Shown: in pieces, positions 1-9,656 of the stretch
Layout of the letters: every line of letters begins with the position of its first letter
How positions within the stretch are numbered: the first letter of the stretch is position 1
NCBI GenBank assembly: GCA_017860085.1
Contig: JAFNAJ010000031.1
Coordinates: forward strand, 1 to 12,757
Direction of reading: 5' to 3'
Origin: Acidobacteriota bacterium
GTDB lineage: Bacteria; Acidobacteriota; Vicinamibacteria; Vicinamibacterales; JAFNAJ01
DNA length: 12,757 nucleotides
The notes under the pieces: model-generated
The model's database searches: none
What the model was told of the DNA's origin: nothing
What the model saw: only the letters and a program-made list of their open reading frames with translations
Translations under genes and position numbers: made by a program

Positions 1-19
1 GACAATCCGACGGAGCTGA

Positions 20-36
20 GCGCGCCGACGGCGCGC
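20..36. terminator. GC-rich hairpin downstream of nuoN, possible transcription terminator
   Basis: A perfect 7-bp stem, GCGCGCC (20-26) and GGCGCGC (30-36), encloses a 3-base loop, GAC. It lies about 43 bases past the nuoN stop codon, where an end to the long minus-strand nuo transcript would be expected. On the minus strand the stem is not followed by a T-run, so it does not fit a classical intrinsic terminator. On the plus strand it is followed by CAGTTT, a weak T-tract, so it could instead serve a gene converging from the left. In a genome this GC-rich such a stem can also arise by chance. The rest of bases 1-78 shows nothing I can identify. Confidence 0.3.
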
Positions 37-78
37 CAGTTTGACCCTGGTGTCGGCACTGGATGCGACCGGCCTGCG

Positions 79-1551
79 TCAGCGCAGCGACAGGACGCGT
101 GGCGCCATGCCGAGCGTCTTCGCCGACGCCTCGGCGAGCTCGAACAGGGGGGCCGGGTACACCCCGATGATGATGGTGGCGGCGACCGCGACGGTCAGCG
201 CCACGGCCACACCCGGAGACGGGTGGACGGACGCACTCTCGAGCTCCTCGCGCATCCACATGAAGACCACCACACGCACGTAGTAGTAGAGGGAGATCGC
301 GCTGTTGAGGACCCCGATCACCGCCAGCCACACATACCCGGCCTCGATGGCGGCCGAGAACAGCCAGAACTTGCCCATGAAGCCGGCGGTCGGGGGGATG
401 CCGCCGAGCGACAGCATGAACACGAGCATGGCGAACGCCGCCAGCGGCCTCCTGAAGAACAGCCCGCTGAGGTCCTTCAGTTCGTCGCCGACCACGTCGC
501 GACGCCTGAGCAGGGCCAGCACGCCGAAGGCGCCCATCTGCATGAAGGCGTAGATCATCAGGTAGACGAGCATCGCGGTGACGCCTCGGGGAGTGGCCGT
601 CACGATCCCGATGAGGATGTAGCCCGCGTGGGCAATCGACGAGTACGCGAGCATGCGCTTCACGTTGCCCTGGGTGATGGCCGCGATGTTGCCCACGGTC
701 ATCGACAGCACGGCCAGCACGTAGAACAGCCCGCGCCACTCGGGCGCCATCGCCGGCAGGCCCTCGAGGAGCAGGCGCAACAGCATGGCAAACGACGCCG
801 CCTTCGACCCCACCGACAGGAACGCGGTGATGGGCGTCGGCGCCCCCTCGTACACGTCGGGTGCCCACATGTGGAAGGGTACGGCGGCGATCTTGAAGGC
901 CATGCCCGCCGCCACGAGCACCACCGCGAGCTTCAGCGCCAGGCTGTCCGACTGCGTCGCCAGCGCGACGGCCACCTCACGCAGCCGTGTCGTGCCGGAC
1001 AGGCCGTACACCAGCGACATCCCGTAGAGCAGGATGCCGAGCGAGAACGCCCCGAGGACGAAGTACTTGATCGCGGCCTCGTTCGATCGTCGGTTCGGGC
1101 GCAGGAAGCCCGTCAGGACGTAGAACGACACCGCCATGGTCTCGAGCCCGATGAAGAGGGTGATGAGGTCGATCCCGGCCGCCATCACCATCATGCCCAG
1201 CGTCGCGCAGAGCACGAGGAAGTAGTACTCGCCGGGCCTCGCCTGCTCGACCTCCAGGTACTGCCTGGAGATCAGCACCGTGATCGCCGCAGCGAGCACG
1301 AAGAGGAGCTTGAAGAACGCGCCGAACCCGTCGACTGCCAGGAGGCCGCGCGCGGCGGTCGTCGCGTGGCCCGACAGCGCCACAATCGGCACCGCCGTGG
1401 CGACGAGCACGCCGATCGTCAGCCAGCCCAGCCAGTGCTGCCTGCTCCGCCCGGTGAACAGGTCGGCGACGAGCACCACGAGCAGGCCCGTCGTCAGGAC
1501 GATCTCGGGCAGCAGGAGGACGAGATCGTTCGCGGAGTATCCGGTCGGCAT
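79..1551 (-). CDS. nuoN: NADH-quinone oxidoreductase subunit N
   Basis: This is one of the three antiporter-like membrane subunits of respiratory complex I, which pump protons across the cytoplasmic membrane when quinone is reduced. The 490-residue protein is almost wholly hydrophobic, as expected for about 14 helices. Channel residues sit in the family positions: Glu137 in GLETMAVSFY, Lys220 in GMAFKIAAVPFHMW, and Lys250 in SVGSKAASF. The Glu-Lys-Lys spacing of 83 and 30 is close to that of E. coli NuoN (84 and 30). A further lysine lies in the GFMGKFWLF segment. Length is normal for the family. The ATG overlaps the nuoM stop codon by one base (TGATG), pointing to translational coupling. It is the last gene of the operon. 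The long open frame on the opposite strand is a shadow. Confidence 0.97.
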   Translation of the reverse strand: MPTGYSANDLVLLLPEIVLTTGLLVVLVADLFTGRSRQHWLGWLTIGVLVATAVPIVALSGHATTAARGLLAVDGFGAFFKLLFVLAAAITVLISRQYLEVEQARPGEYYFLVLCATLGMMVMAAGIDLITLFIGLETMAVSFYVLTGFLRPNRRSNEAAIKYFVLGAFSLGILLYGMSLVYGLSGTTRLREVAVALATQSDSLALKLAVVLVAAGMAFKIAAVPFHMWAPDVYEGAPTPITAFLSVGSKAASFAMLLRLLLEGLPAMAPEWRGLFYVLAVLSMTVGNIAAITQGNVKRMLAYSSIAHAGYILIGIVTATPRGVTAMLVYLMIYAFMQMGAFGVLALLRRRDVVGDELKDLSGLFFRRPLAAFAMLVFMLSLGGIPPTAGFMGKFWLFSAAIEAGYVWLAVIGVLNSAISLYYYVRVVVFMWMREELESASVHPSPGVAVALTVAVAATIIIGVYPAPLFELAEASAKTLGMAPRVLSLR

Positions 1552-3188
1552 CAGCGTCCCCCGTCGCGCCCAGCCGTCGGCGCCGTGCCGCTTCCGTCGG
1601 AGCAGGGCGGTTGGACGAACGCGGGCGCGCCGGCGACCTCACGGGCGGGCGTCGGCGTCTCGCTGCCGCAGTCGGCGGCATTGCGGGCCGTCGCCGGATA
1701 CGAGCTGTTGACCCGCGACATGACCGCGCGCACCGGGTGCTCGAGCCGCTGCAGGAACGGTGAGGGATACAGCCCGATCCACACCGCCAGGACGATGAGC
1801 GGCGCGAAGGTGGCAAACTCGCGCAGGTTGAGATCCGCCAGGCCCTCGTTCTTCGGGTTCTCCACCTTCCCGAACATCGTCCGCTGGTACAGCCACAGCA
1901 TGTAGGCCGCGCCCAGCACGATGCCGGAGGCCGCGAACGCGGCCCAGATCTTGCTGACGACGAACACGCCCTGGAGGATCAGGATCTCGCCGATGAAGCC
2001 GTTCAGCGCCGGCAGCCCAATCGACGACATCGTCATGATCATGAAGACGGTCGCGTAGACGGGCATGATCTTCGACAGCCCGCCGTACTCGGAGATCTCG
2101 CGCGTGTGCCGGCGCTCGTAGACGATGCCCACGATCAAGAAGAGCGCCCCCGTGGAAATGCCGTGGTTGATCTGCTGCAGGATGCTGCCCGTGATACCCA
2201 CCGGCGTCAGGGCGAACATGCCGAGCATCGCCATGCCCAGGTGGCTCACGCTCGAGTAGGCCACGAGGCGCTTCCAGTCGTGCTGCGCCATCGCGCACAA
2301 CGCGCCGTAGACGATGCCGATGATGGAGAGCGCCACCATCATCGGCACGAACGCCTGCGTGGCGTCAGGCAGAATCGGCAGGCTGAACCGCACGAACCCG
2401 TACGTGCCGAGTTTCAGCAGGATGGCGGCCAGGATCACCGAGCCCGCGGTGGGGGCATCCGTGTGCGCGTCGGGCAGCCAGGTGTGGAACGGGAACATCG
2501 GCACCTTGATGGCAAACCCGAGGAAGAAGGCCAGGAAGATCCACCACTGGGTGTTGGCCGGCAGATCGAGTTGGTGGAACCTCGTGATGTCGAAGCTGTA
2601 CACCCCGGTGAGGCTGTAGTCGTAGAAGTACAACGCGAGGATGCCGAGCAGCATCACCACGCTGCCGACCAGGGTGTACAGGAAGAACTTGATGGCCGAG
2701 TAGAGCCGCCGGTCGCTGCCCCAGATACCGATGAGGAAATACATCGGCACCAGCATCACTTCCCAGAACAGGAAGAACAGCAGGAAGTCGAGCGACACGA
2801 ACGCGCCGAGCATGCCGGTCTGCAGCACCAGCATGAAGACGTAGAACTCCTTCACCCGCTCGGTGATGGCCGTCCACGACGAGAGGATGGCAATGGCCCC
2901 GATGAGGGTCGTCAGCAGCACCATCAGCGCGCTGAAGCCGTCCACGCCGAGGAAGTACTCGGCTCCGATCGACGGGATCCACGGCGCACGCTCGACGAAC
3001 TGCCACCCCGGGTCGGCGAGGTCGAAGCGCGACCAGAGCGGTAGCGACACGAGGAAGCCGAGGAACCCGAACACGTTCGCGATCCAGCGAATCGTGTCGA
3101 CGCGCTGCTTGTTGACGAAGAGCAGCAGGATCGCGCCGACGAGCGGCGTGAACAGGACGATGGAGAGCAGGGGGAAGTCAGCGGGCAT
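1551..3188 (-). CDS. nuoM: NADH-quinone oxidoreductase subunit M
   Basis: This is the second antiporter-like, proton-pumping subunit of complex I, in the cytoplasmic membrane. The 545-residue protein carries Glu143 in FWEVMLVPMYFLIG, Lys228 in FAIKVPMFPFHTWLPDAH, and Lys259 in AAILLKLGTYGF. These match the channel Glu, the central-helix Lys and the second Lys of NuoM, and the two Lys are spaced 31 apart as in E. coli. After the last membrane helix the protein continues with about 55 hydrophilic residues (491-545) rich in Ala, Pro, Gly, Ser and Thr and ending GRDGGR. Many NuoM proteins lack this tail, and its role is unknown. The ATG at 3188 follows the nuoL stop by 24 bases and has only a weak purine-rich stretch in front. 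The gene overlaps nuoN by one base. Confidence 0.97.
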   Translation of the reverse strand: MPADFPLLSIVLFTPLVGAILLLFVNKQRVDTIRWIANVFGFLGFLVSLPLWSRFDLADPGWQFVERAPWIPSIGAEYFLGVDGFSALMVLLTTLIGAIAILSSWTAITERVKEFYVFMLVLQTGMLGAFVSLDFLLFFLFWEVMLVPMYFLIGIWGSDRRLYSAIKFFLYTLVGSVVMLLGILALYFYDYSLTGVYSFDITRFHQLDLPANTQWWIFLAFFLGFAIKVPMFPFHTWLPDAHTDAPTAGSVILAAILLKLGTYGFVRFSLPILPDATQAFVPMMVALSIIGIVYGALCAMAQHDWKRLVAYSSVSHLGMAMLGMFALTPVGITGSILQQINHGISTGALFLIVGIVYERRHTREISEYGGLSKIMPVYATVFMIMTMSSIGLPALNGFIGEILILQGVFVVSKIWAAFAASGIVLGAAYMLWLYQRTMFGKVENPKNEGLADLNLREFATFAPLIVLAVWIGLYPSPFLQRLEHPVRAVMSRVNSSYPATARNAADCGSETPTPAREVAGAPAFVQPPCSDGSGTAPTAGRDGGR

Positions 3189-3212
3189 AGTCGGGCTCGT
3201 TCCAGCCGGGCG

Positions 3213-5415
<2,203 letters not shown>

Positions 5416-5423
<8 letters not shown>

Positions 5424-5436
5424 CAGCGTTCAGCAC
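5416..5436 (-). repeat. Three 7-base repeats spanning the nuoL start codon
   Basis: On the minus strand three consecutive heptamers of form NNGCTGA (GTGCTGA, ACGCTGA, TGGCTGA) occupy these 21 bases. The nuoL ATG is formed at the junction of units two and three. The rest of the 73-base nuoK-nuoL gap shows no gene, no strong ribosome binding site and no convincing terminator. The repeat may be a slippage product or simply chance; a comparable arrangement precedes nuoH. Confidence 0.5.
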
Positions 5437-5496
5437 TCGGCGCTCTCACCCAATCCCCGAGAACCCGTGGAGCCCCAGAACCGTCAGAGTCTCCGC

Positions 5497-5805
5497 TCAC
5501 CAGCGCATCAACGTGATCTCATCCACGTTGACGGTTTCCTTGTTGCGATAGAACGCGAGGATGATGCCGAGCCCGATCGCGGCCTCGGCCGCGGCCACCG
5601 CCACGACGAACAGCGCAAACACCTGGCCGACCACGTGCTGCCACTGCTGCGAGAAGGCCACCAGGTTGATGTTGACCGCGTTGAGCATCAACTCGATCGA
5701 CATGAAGATGACGATCAGGTTGCGCCGCACGAGCACGCCGATCAAGCCGATGCTGAACAGCGCGGCAGACAGGACGAGATAGTGGGCCGGGGTAATTGGG
5801 GTCAC
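5497..5805 (-). CDS. nuoK: NADH-quinone oxidoreductase subunit K
   Basis: This small three-helix membrane subunit of complex I contributes two buried glutamates to the central proton-transfer axis. The 102-residue product has both: Glu38 in MSIELMLNAVN and Glu74 in AAAEAAIGL. They are spaced 36 apart, exactly as Glu36 and Glu72 are in E. coli. The open frame extends upstream to 5904, but that extra part is Arg-rich, overlaps nuoJ and does not resemble NuoK. The start is therefore taken as GTG at 5803-5805, giving an N-terminus of the family type (TPITPAHYLVLSAALF). The GTG shares GTGA with the nuoJ stop codon, a 4-base overlap typical of coupled translation. Confidence 0.95.
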   Translation of the reverse strand: MTPITPAHYLVLSAALFSIGLIGVLVRRNLIVIFMSIELMLNAVNINLVAFSQQWQHVVGQVFALFVVAVAAAEAAIGLGIILAFYRNKETVNVDEITLMRW

Positions 5806-6308
5806 GGCTCTTTCTTCGCCAGGACAATCGCGCCGATCATCGCCACGAGCAGCAGGATCGAGGCGACCTCGAACGGCACGAGGTAATCGACGTACAAGGA
5901 CCAACCCACCTGCTCGACGTTGCCGACACCGGGCGCTGCCGCAGCCGGTGCCGCCCCCGTCGCGCGAGGCGCAAAGCCGTACAGGAGGATGGCGACGAAC
6001 TCGGCGAGCACCGCCCCGCCGATGAGCAGGCCCATCCGGTCGCGACGCCGGGGGTCGACGTGCGTTTCAGGCCCCCGCTTCAGATTCACCAGCATCACCA
6101 CGAACAAGTACAGGACGACGATCCCGCCTGCGTAGACGAGCACCTGAATCACCGCAAGGAACTCGGCCTGGAGCAGCACGTAGAGCATCGCCACGCACAG
6201 GAAGTTGGCCACCAGGAAGAGCACGGCATGCACCGTGTTCTTCGTGCTGACCACGAGCACCCCCAGTGCGAGGATGAACGCCGCCAGCGTGTAGAAGGCG
6301 ATGGTCAC
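5802..6308 (-). CDS. nuoJ: NADH-quinone oxidoreductase subunit J
   Basis: This five-helix membrane subunit of complex I (ND6 homologue) sits between the quinone chamber and the antiporter-like subunits; its third helix takes part in the conformational change during turnover. The 168-residue product shows the family pattern: VLFLVANFLCVAMLYVLLQA, then LVYAGGIVVLYLFVVMLVN with the small glycine-rich stretch of helix 3. An Ala/Pro-rich loop (about 115-127) follows, and the protein ends VASILLLVAMIGAIVLAKKEP. The start is GTG at 6306-6308, supported by the best ribosome binding site in the operon. It follows nuoH after only 12 bases, so no nuoI lies between them. It overlaps nuoK by four bases. 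Confidence 0.96.
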   Translation of the reverse strand: MTIAFYTLAAFILALGVLVVSTKNTVHAVLFLVANFLCVAMLYVLLQAEFLAVIQVLVYAGGIVVLYLFVVMLVNLKRGPETHVDPRRRDRMGLLIGGAVLAEFVAILLYGFAPRATGAAPAAAAPGVGNVEQVGWSLYVDYLVPFEVASILLLVAMIGAIVLAKKEP

Positions 6309-6316
6309 CGCGGTGT

Positions 6317-6322
6317 CCTCCT
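6317..6322 (-). promoter_or_regulatory. Strong ribosome binding site deciding the GTG start of nuoJ
   Basis: On the minus strand AGGAGG overlaps the TAG stop codon of nuoH and lies eight bases before the nuoJ GTG. It is the clearest Shine-Dalgarno sequence in the operon and supports the GTG start over any downstream ATG. Most other nuo genes here rely on overlaps or weak sites. Confidence 0.8.
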
Positions 6323-7340
6323 ACAGCACGACGACCGCAATCGCCGTGACGATGACGTTGGCGATCGCGAGCGGGATCAGCACCTTCCACCCAAGGCGCA
6401 TCAGTTGGTCGTAGCGGTACCGCGGCAACGTGGCCCGCACCCAGAGGAAGACGTACAACAGCACGAACGTCTTGAGCAGGAACCAGATCCAGCCGGGAAC
6501 GATGTCGAGCAGGCCCAGTGCCGCCACCGACGGGAACGGCCGGAGCCACCCGCCGAAGAAGAGCGTCGTCGCCACGGCCGCGATCACGATCATGTTGGCG
6601 TACTCGGCCAGGAAGAACAGCGCGAAGCGGATGCCGCTGTACTCGGTGTGGAATCCGCCGGTCAGCTCCTGCTCGGCCTCCGGCAGGTCGAACGGCGCGC
6701 GGTTGGTCTCGGCGAGCCCGCCGACGAAGTAGATGAAGAACGCCAGGGGCTGGGCGAAGACGAACCAGAGCCCCCGCGCCTGCTGCGACTCGACGATCTC
6801 GACCATGCTGAGGGAACCGGCCATCAGGATCATGCTCACGAGCGTCATCGTGACCGCGACCTCGTAGCTGACCAGTTGGGCCGACGCGCGCAGGCTTGCG
6901 AGCAGGGGGTACTTGCTGTTGGACGCCCACCCGCCCAGGATCGTGCCGTAAATGCCCAACGACGCGATCGAGACGATGTAGAGCAGGCCGACGTTGATGT
7001 CGGCCACGTGCAGCGGCATTCGGATGCCGAACACGTTCGTCTCGGGCCCGAACGGGATGACCGCGAACACGACGAGCGCCGGCACGAGGACGATGATCGG
7101 GGCCAGCGTGTAGACCCAGCGATCCGCGCGGGCGGGCGTGATGTCTTCCTTGATGATGAGCTTGATCACGTCGGCGACCGGCTGCAGCAGGCCGTGAGGC
7201 CCCACGCGCATCGGGCCGAGCCGCACCTGCACCCAGGCCTGCACCTTGCGTTCGAGCAGCACGAGGTACGCCACGGCCGTCAGAATGCCGACGAGCAGCA
7301 CGGCGATCTTCACGAGCGGAACAACGAGGGTCTCGATCAT
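6321..7340 (-). CDS. nuoH: NADH-quinone oxidoreductase subunit H
   Basis: NuoH (ND1 homologue) joins the membrane arm to the peripheral arm of complex I and forms much of the quinone-access chamber. The 339-residue protein has all the family signatures: LLERKVQAW (about 28-36), RLGPMRVGPHGLLQPVAD (40-57), and AETNRAPFDLPEAEQEL (210-226) followed by GFHTEYSG. The last of these is the acidic loop between helices 5 and 6 that lines the quinone cavity. Length is normal. In canonical operons nuoE, nuoF and nuoG precede this gene and nuoI follows it. Here nuoD is 19 bases upstream and nuoJ 12 bases downstream, so all four are missing from these places. The ATG at 7338-7340 has no clear ribosome binding site and lies in a 7-base repeat. 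Confidence 0.98.
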   Translation of the reverse strand: MIETLVVPLVKIAVLLVGILTAVAYLVLLERKVQAWVQVRLGPMRVGPHGLLQPVADVIKLIIKEDITPARADRWVYTLAPIIVLVPALVVFAVIPFGPETNVFGIRMPLHVADINVGLLYIVSIASLGIYGTILGGWASNSKYPLLASLRASAQLVSYEVAVTMTLVSMILMAGSLSMVEIVESQQARGLWFVFAQPLAFFIYFVGGLAETNRAPFDLPEAEQELTGGFHTEYSGIRFALFFLAEYANMIVIAAVATTLFFGGWLRPFPSVAALGLLDIVPGWIWFLLKTFVLLYVFLWVRATLPRYRYDQLMRLGWKVLIPLAIANVIVTAIAVVVL

Positions 7341-7358
7341 GCGCGATGCCCGATGCCT
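7338..7358 (-). repeat. Three 7-base repeats running into the nuoH start codon
   Basis: The nuoD-nuoH spacer reads on the minus strand as three heptamers, AGGCATC, GGGCATC and GCGCATG. The last differs only in its final base and supplies the ATG of nuoH. No Shine-Dalgarno sequence is visible. The pattern resembles the heptamers at the nuoL start in length, copy number and position, although the sequences differ. Confidence 0.5.
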
Positions 7359-7359
7359 G

Positions 7360-8502
7360 TCACCGATCCACCTCGCCGAGCACGATGTCGATCGTGCCGA
7401 TCAGCGCGACCACGTCGGCCACCAGGTGGCCGCGCACGAGCTTCGGCAGCACCTGCAGGTTGCAGAACGACGGCGGCCGCACCCGGAAGCGGTAAGGCGA
7501 CAGCGACTTCCCGTCGCTGGCGATGAAGAACCCAATCTCGCCCTTCGGCGACTCGATCGCGTGGTACGTCTCGCCGGCGGGCGGCTTGATGAGCCGCGGC
7601 ACCTTCCCCATCACCGGACCTTCGGGCATGCCGTCGAGCGCCTGCCGGATGATCCGCGTCGACTGCTTGAACTCCTCGAGGCGCACGAGGTAGCGATCGT
7701 AGGTGTCGCCCGCCGCCCCCACCGGGATGTCGAACGCGAACTCCTCGTAGGCCGCGTAGGGCTCGTCCTTCCTGACGTCGCGCATGACGCCCGAGGCGCG
7801 CAGCGGGGGTCCACAGAACCCCATCGCGATGGCGTCGGCGCCCGAGATGACGCCGATGTCGCGGGTCCGCTCCAGCCAGATCCGGTTCTGAGTCAGGAGC
7901 TGTTCGTAGTCCACAATCTTCTGGTCGACGATGTCGCAGAACTCGCGCACCTTGCGGTCCCAGCCGACCGGCAGATCGGCCGGCAGCCCGCCCACCCGCC
8001 TCGAGTTGTAGGTGAGGCGCGCGCCGCAGTACTCCTCGAACAGGTCGAGCACCAGCTCCCGTTCGCGGAGGCAGTAGAGGAACACCGTCACCGCCCCGAT
8101 GTCCATCGCGTGCGTGCCCAACCAGACCAGGTGGCTGGCCAGCCGCTGCAGCTCCGCCAGGACCGTTCGAATGTACTGCGCGCGGCGGGGCACCTCGAGT
8201 CCCATCAGCTTCTCGACGGTCTCGCAGTAGCCCAGGTTGTTGGTGGCCGCGGCCACGTAGTCCATGCGGTCGGTGAGCAGGACGATCTGCGTCCAGTCAC
8301 GGCTCTCGCTCAGCTTCTCGATCCCGCGGTGCAGGTAGCCGATCACCACGTCGGCGTCGACCACGCGCTCGCCATCGAGACGGAGGATGAGGCGCAGCAC
8401 ACCGTGGGTGCTGGGATGCTGCGGCCCCATGTTGATCACCAGTTCGTCGGTGTCGAACTGGACGGGGGTCCGCGTCGCGGTCACGGGATGGGGGTCGGTC
8501 AT
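7360..8502 (-). CDS. nuoD: NADH-quinone oxidoreductase subunit D
   Basis: NuoD (49-kDa homologue) is the peripheral-arm subunit that, with NuoB, forms the quinone reduction site next to cluster N2. It is related to the large subunit of NiFe hydrogenases. The 380-residue protein starts its core with NMGPQHPSTHG and ends with DIVLGEVDR, a typical full-length terminus. The two quinone head-group ligands are present: His33 in the GPQHPSTHG loop and Tyr82 in MDYVAAATNN. They are 49 residues apart, the same spacing as His38 and Tyr87 in Thermus Nqo4. Its partner NuoB is not encoded in this operon. The start ATG overlaps the nuoC stop codon by four bases (ATGA). Unlike in E. coli, it is separate from nuoC. 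Confidence 0.98.
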   Translation of the reverse strand: MTDPHPVTATRTPVQFDTDELVINMGPQHPSTHGVLRLILRLDGERVVDADVVIGYLHRGIEKLSESRDWTQIVLLTDRMDYVAAATNNLGYCETVEKLMGLEVPRRAQYIRTVLAELQRLASHLVWLGTHAMDIGAVTVFLYCLRERELVLDLFEEYCGARLTYNSRRVGGLPADLPVGWDRKVREFCDIVDQKIVDYEQLLTQNRIWLERTRDIGVISGADAIAMGFCGPPLRASGVMRDVRKDEPYAAYEEFAFDIPVGAAGDTYDRYLVRLEEFKQSTRIIRQALDGMPEGPVMGKVPRLIKPPAGETYHAIESPKGEIGFFIASDGKSLSPYRFRVRPPSFCNLQVLPKLVRGHLVADVVALIGTIDIVLGEVDR

Positions 8503-9158
8503 TCGAACTCAGCCTCGCGCGCCGCGTTGCGGAGCTTGAGCCACTCGAGGGGATCCTCGAGCAGCAGCTCGCCCGGCCCTTCAAGCGGGTAGTCCTTCCG
8601 CTGGGGATGCCCCTGCCAGTCGTCGGGCATGAGAATCCGCCGCAGGTCGGGATGGCCGTCGAAGCGGATCCCGAACATGTCGAAGACCTCGCGCTCGAAC
8701 CAGTTGGCCGCCGGCCAGATCCCTGTGACCGAGGGGGCCGCTTCGCCGTCCTTCAGTCGAACCTTCAAGCGCACGCGCCGACGGTGCGGCACCGAGTACA
8801 GGCAATACACGAGGTCGAAGCGCTCGGCACGGGGTGGCCAGTCGACCGCCGTGAGGTCGGAGCAGAAATCGAAACGCGACTCGGGAGTGTCGCGCAGCCA
8901 GGTGGCCACCTCGACGAGCCGGTCGCGCGGGACGATGAGCGTCCAGTCGCCCACCCAGTAGCTCACCTGGCTGACGCCGCCCGGACACGCCTGCTCGAGC
9001 GGCGCGAGGTAGTCTGGCCGCGCGAGGTCGTCCGGCGGGGCCTGGTCGGGAGGCCCGGGCGGCGCCGGCGGCGCCTTCGCCTCGGCCTTGGGCGCCGGCG
9101 GTTTGGGCGCCGGCTTGGGTAGTGCTGAAGGCGGGACAGGTGGCTCAGCGGGTTCCAT
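8499..9158 (-). CDS. nuoC: NADH-quinone oxidoreductase subunit C, with Pro-rich N-terminal extension
   Basis: NuoC (30-kDa homologue) is a cofactor-free peripheral-arm subunit that packs against NuoD near the quinone site. The 219-residue product has the family signature at about 155-176: EREVFDMFGIRFDGHPDLRR, followed by GHPQRKDYPLEG (183-194). The conserved domain begins near residue 45. Before it lies an extension of about 45 residues rich in Pro, Ala and Lys (PKPAPKPPAPK), which most NuoC proteins lack. The extension could be a flexible linker. An alternative is that translation starts further downstream, but no better start with a ribosome binding site is visible. The ATG at 9156-9158 follows GAGGA on the minus strand. 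Only 54 bases separate it from nuoA, where nuoB normally sits. Confidence 0.96.
   Translation of the reverse strand: MEPAEPPVPPSALPKPAPKPPAPKAEAKAPPAPPGPPDQAPPDDLARPDYLAPLEQACPGGVSQVSYWVGDWTLIVPRDRLVEVATWLRDTPESRFDFCSDLTAVDWPPRAERFDLVYCLYSVPHRRRVRLKVRLKDGEAAPSVTGIWPAANWFEREVFDMFGIRFDGHPDLRRILMPDDWQGHPQRKDYPLEGPGELLLEDPLEWLKLRNAAREAEFE
9088..9119. repeat. 15-base direct repeat coding for the Pro-rich end of NuoC
   Basis: The 12-mer TTGGGCGCCGGC occurs at 9088-9099 and again at 9103-9114, a 15-base period, with further GGCGCCGGCGG-like copies nearby at 9061-9072. In the protein this gives a five-residue Pro-Ala-Pro-Lys periodicity. It probably arose by slippage in GC-rich DNA. Confidence 0.6.
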
Positions 9159-9212
9159 GGATCCTCAGTCGCGTCGGGTGCACAGTGCGCCGCGGCACCC
9201 CACGATGCTCGC

Positions 9213-9569
9213 TCACGCCCACTCGAGCGCGCCTTTTCGCCAGGCGTAGGCGTAGCCGACGATCAGAATCCCGAGGAACACCATCATCTCGACGAGCCCG
9301 AACAGCAGGAGCTCGTCCATGATCACCGCCCAGGGATACAGGAAGACCGTCTCGATGTCGAAGATGACAAACAGCATCGCGACCAGGTAGTAACGGATGC
9401 TATACCGGTCGCGGGCGTCGGTCAGCGGCTCGATGCCGCACTCGTACGGCTCGAGCTTGACCCGGTTGAACTTCGACGGGCTGACGGCCCAGGCGAACCA
9501 CAGCAGTGCGATCGCGAAGCCGATCGCCACGAGAATGAAGATCAGGATCGGAACGTAGGCGTCCAGCAT
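9213..9569 (-). CDS. nuoA: NADH-quinone oxidoreductase subunit A
   Basis: NuoA (ND3 homologue) is a three-helix membrane subunit at the junction of the two arms of complex I. The 118-residue product has a first helix (about 6-28), then the long loop with the hallmark YECGIEP (42-48). Cys44 corresponds to the loop cysteine that reports active/deactive states in mitochondrial ND3. Helix 2 has FDIETVFLYPWAV with Asp71 and Glu73, and helix 3 precedes a WRKGALEWA terminus. The open frame runs upstream to 9881, but that part overlaps the promoter and the divergent gene. The start is therefore ATG at 9567-9569. It is the first gene of the operon, with an untranslated leader of about 80 bases that contains a hairpin. 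Confidence 0.97.
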   Translation of the reverse strand: MLDAYVPILIFILVAIGFAIALLWFAWAVSPSKFNRVKLEPYECGIEPLTDARDRYSIRYYLVAMLFVIFDIETVFLYPWAVIMDELLLFGLVEMMVFLGILIVGYAYAWRKGALEWA

Positions 9570-9575
9570 CTGGGA

Positions 9576-9592
9576 CCTGGCTCGCGGCCAGG
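9576..9592 (-). promoter_or_regulatory. Leader hairpin covering the nuoA ribosome binding site
   Basis: In the minus-strand transcript CCTGGC pairs perfectly with GCCAGG across a 5-base loop (CGCGA), six bases before the nuoA ATG. The AGG in the 3' arm is the only Shine-Dalgarno-like sequence in front of nuoA. Folding would hide it and could lower or control translation of the first operon gene. Whether the stem matters in the cell is inference. Confidence 0.4.
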
Positions 9593-9656
9593 GGTGGGCA
9601 ACAAGTGGACCTGTCGCGCGCGGCCCCGACAGACGCTCGGATCCGCGCCGCGGTTC

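Noticed and set aside
1..19. Possible tail of a plus-strand gene ending TGA at 17-19, just before the hairpin
   Set aside because: Only five codons are visible, far too few to support a gene. The placement before the hairpin is suggestive but not evidence.
223..1905. Plus-strand open frame of 560 codons opposite nuoN and nuoM
   Set aside because: It is rich in His, Arg, Glu, Gln and Asp, the usual antisense image of hydrophobic codons in GC-rich DNA. It lies wholly over intact nuo genes and shows no domain.
5806..5904. Longer start for nuoK
   Set aside because: The upstream extension is Arg-rich, lies within nuoJ in another frame and is unlike any NuoK terminus. The GTG at 5803-5805 restores the family length.
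5796..7526. Plus-strand open frame of 576 codons opposite nuoJ and nuoH
   Set aside because: Antisense shadow with no ribosome binding site, domain or plausible start context.
7246..8592. Plus-strand open frame of 448 codons opposite nuoD
   Set aside because: Antisense shadow. NuoD on the other strand is full length with its quinone-site residues.
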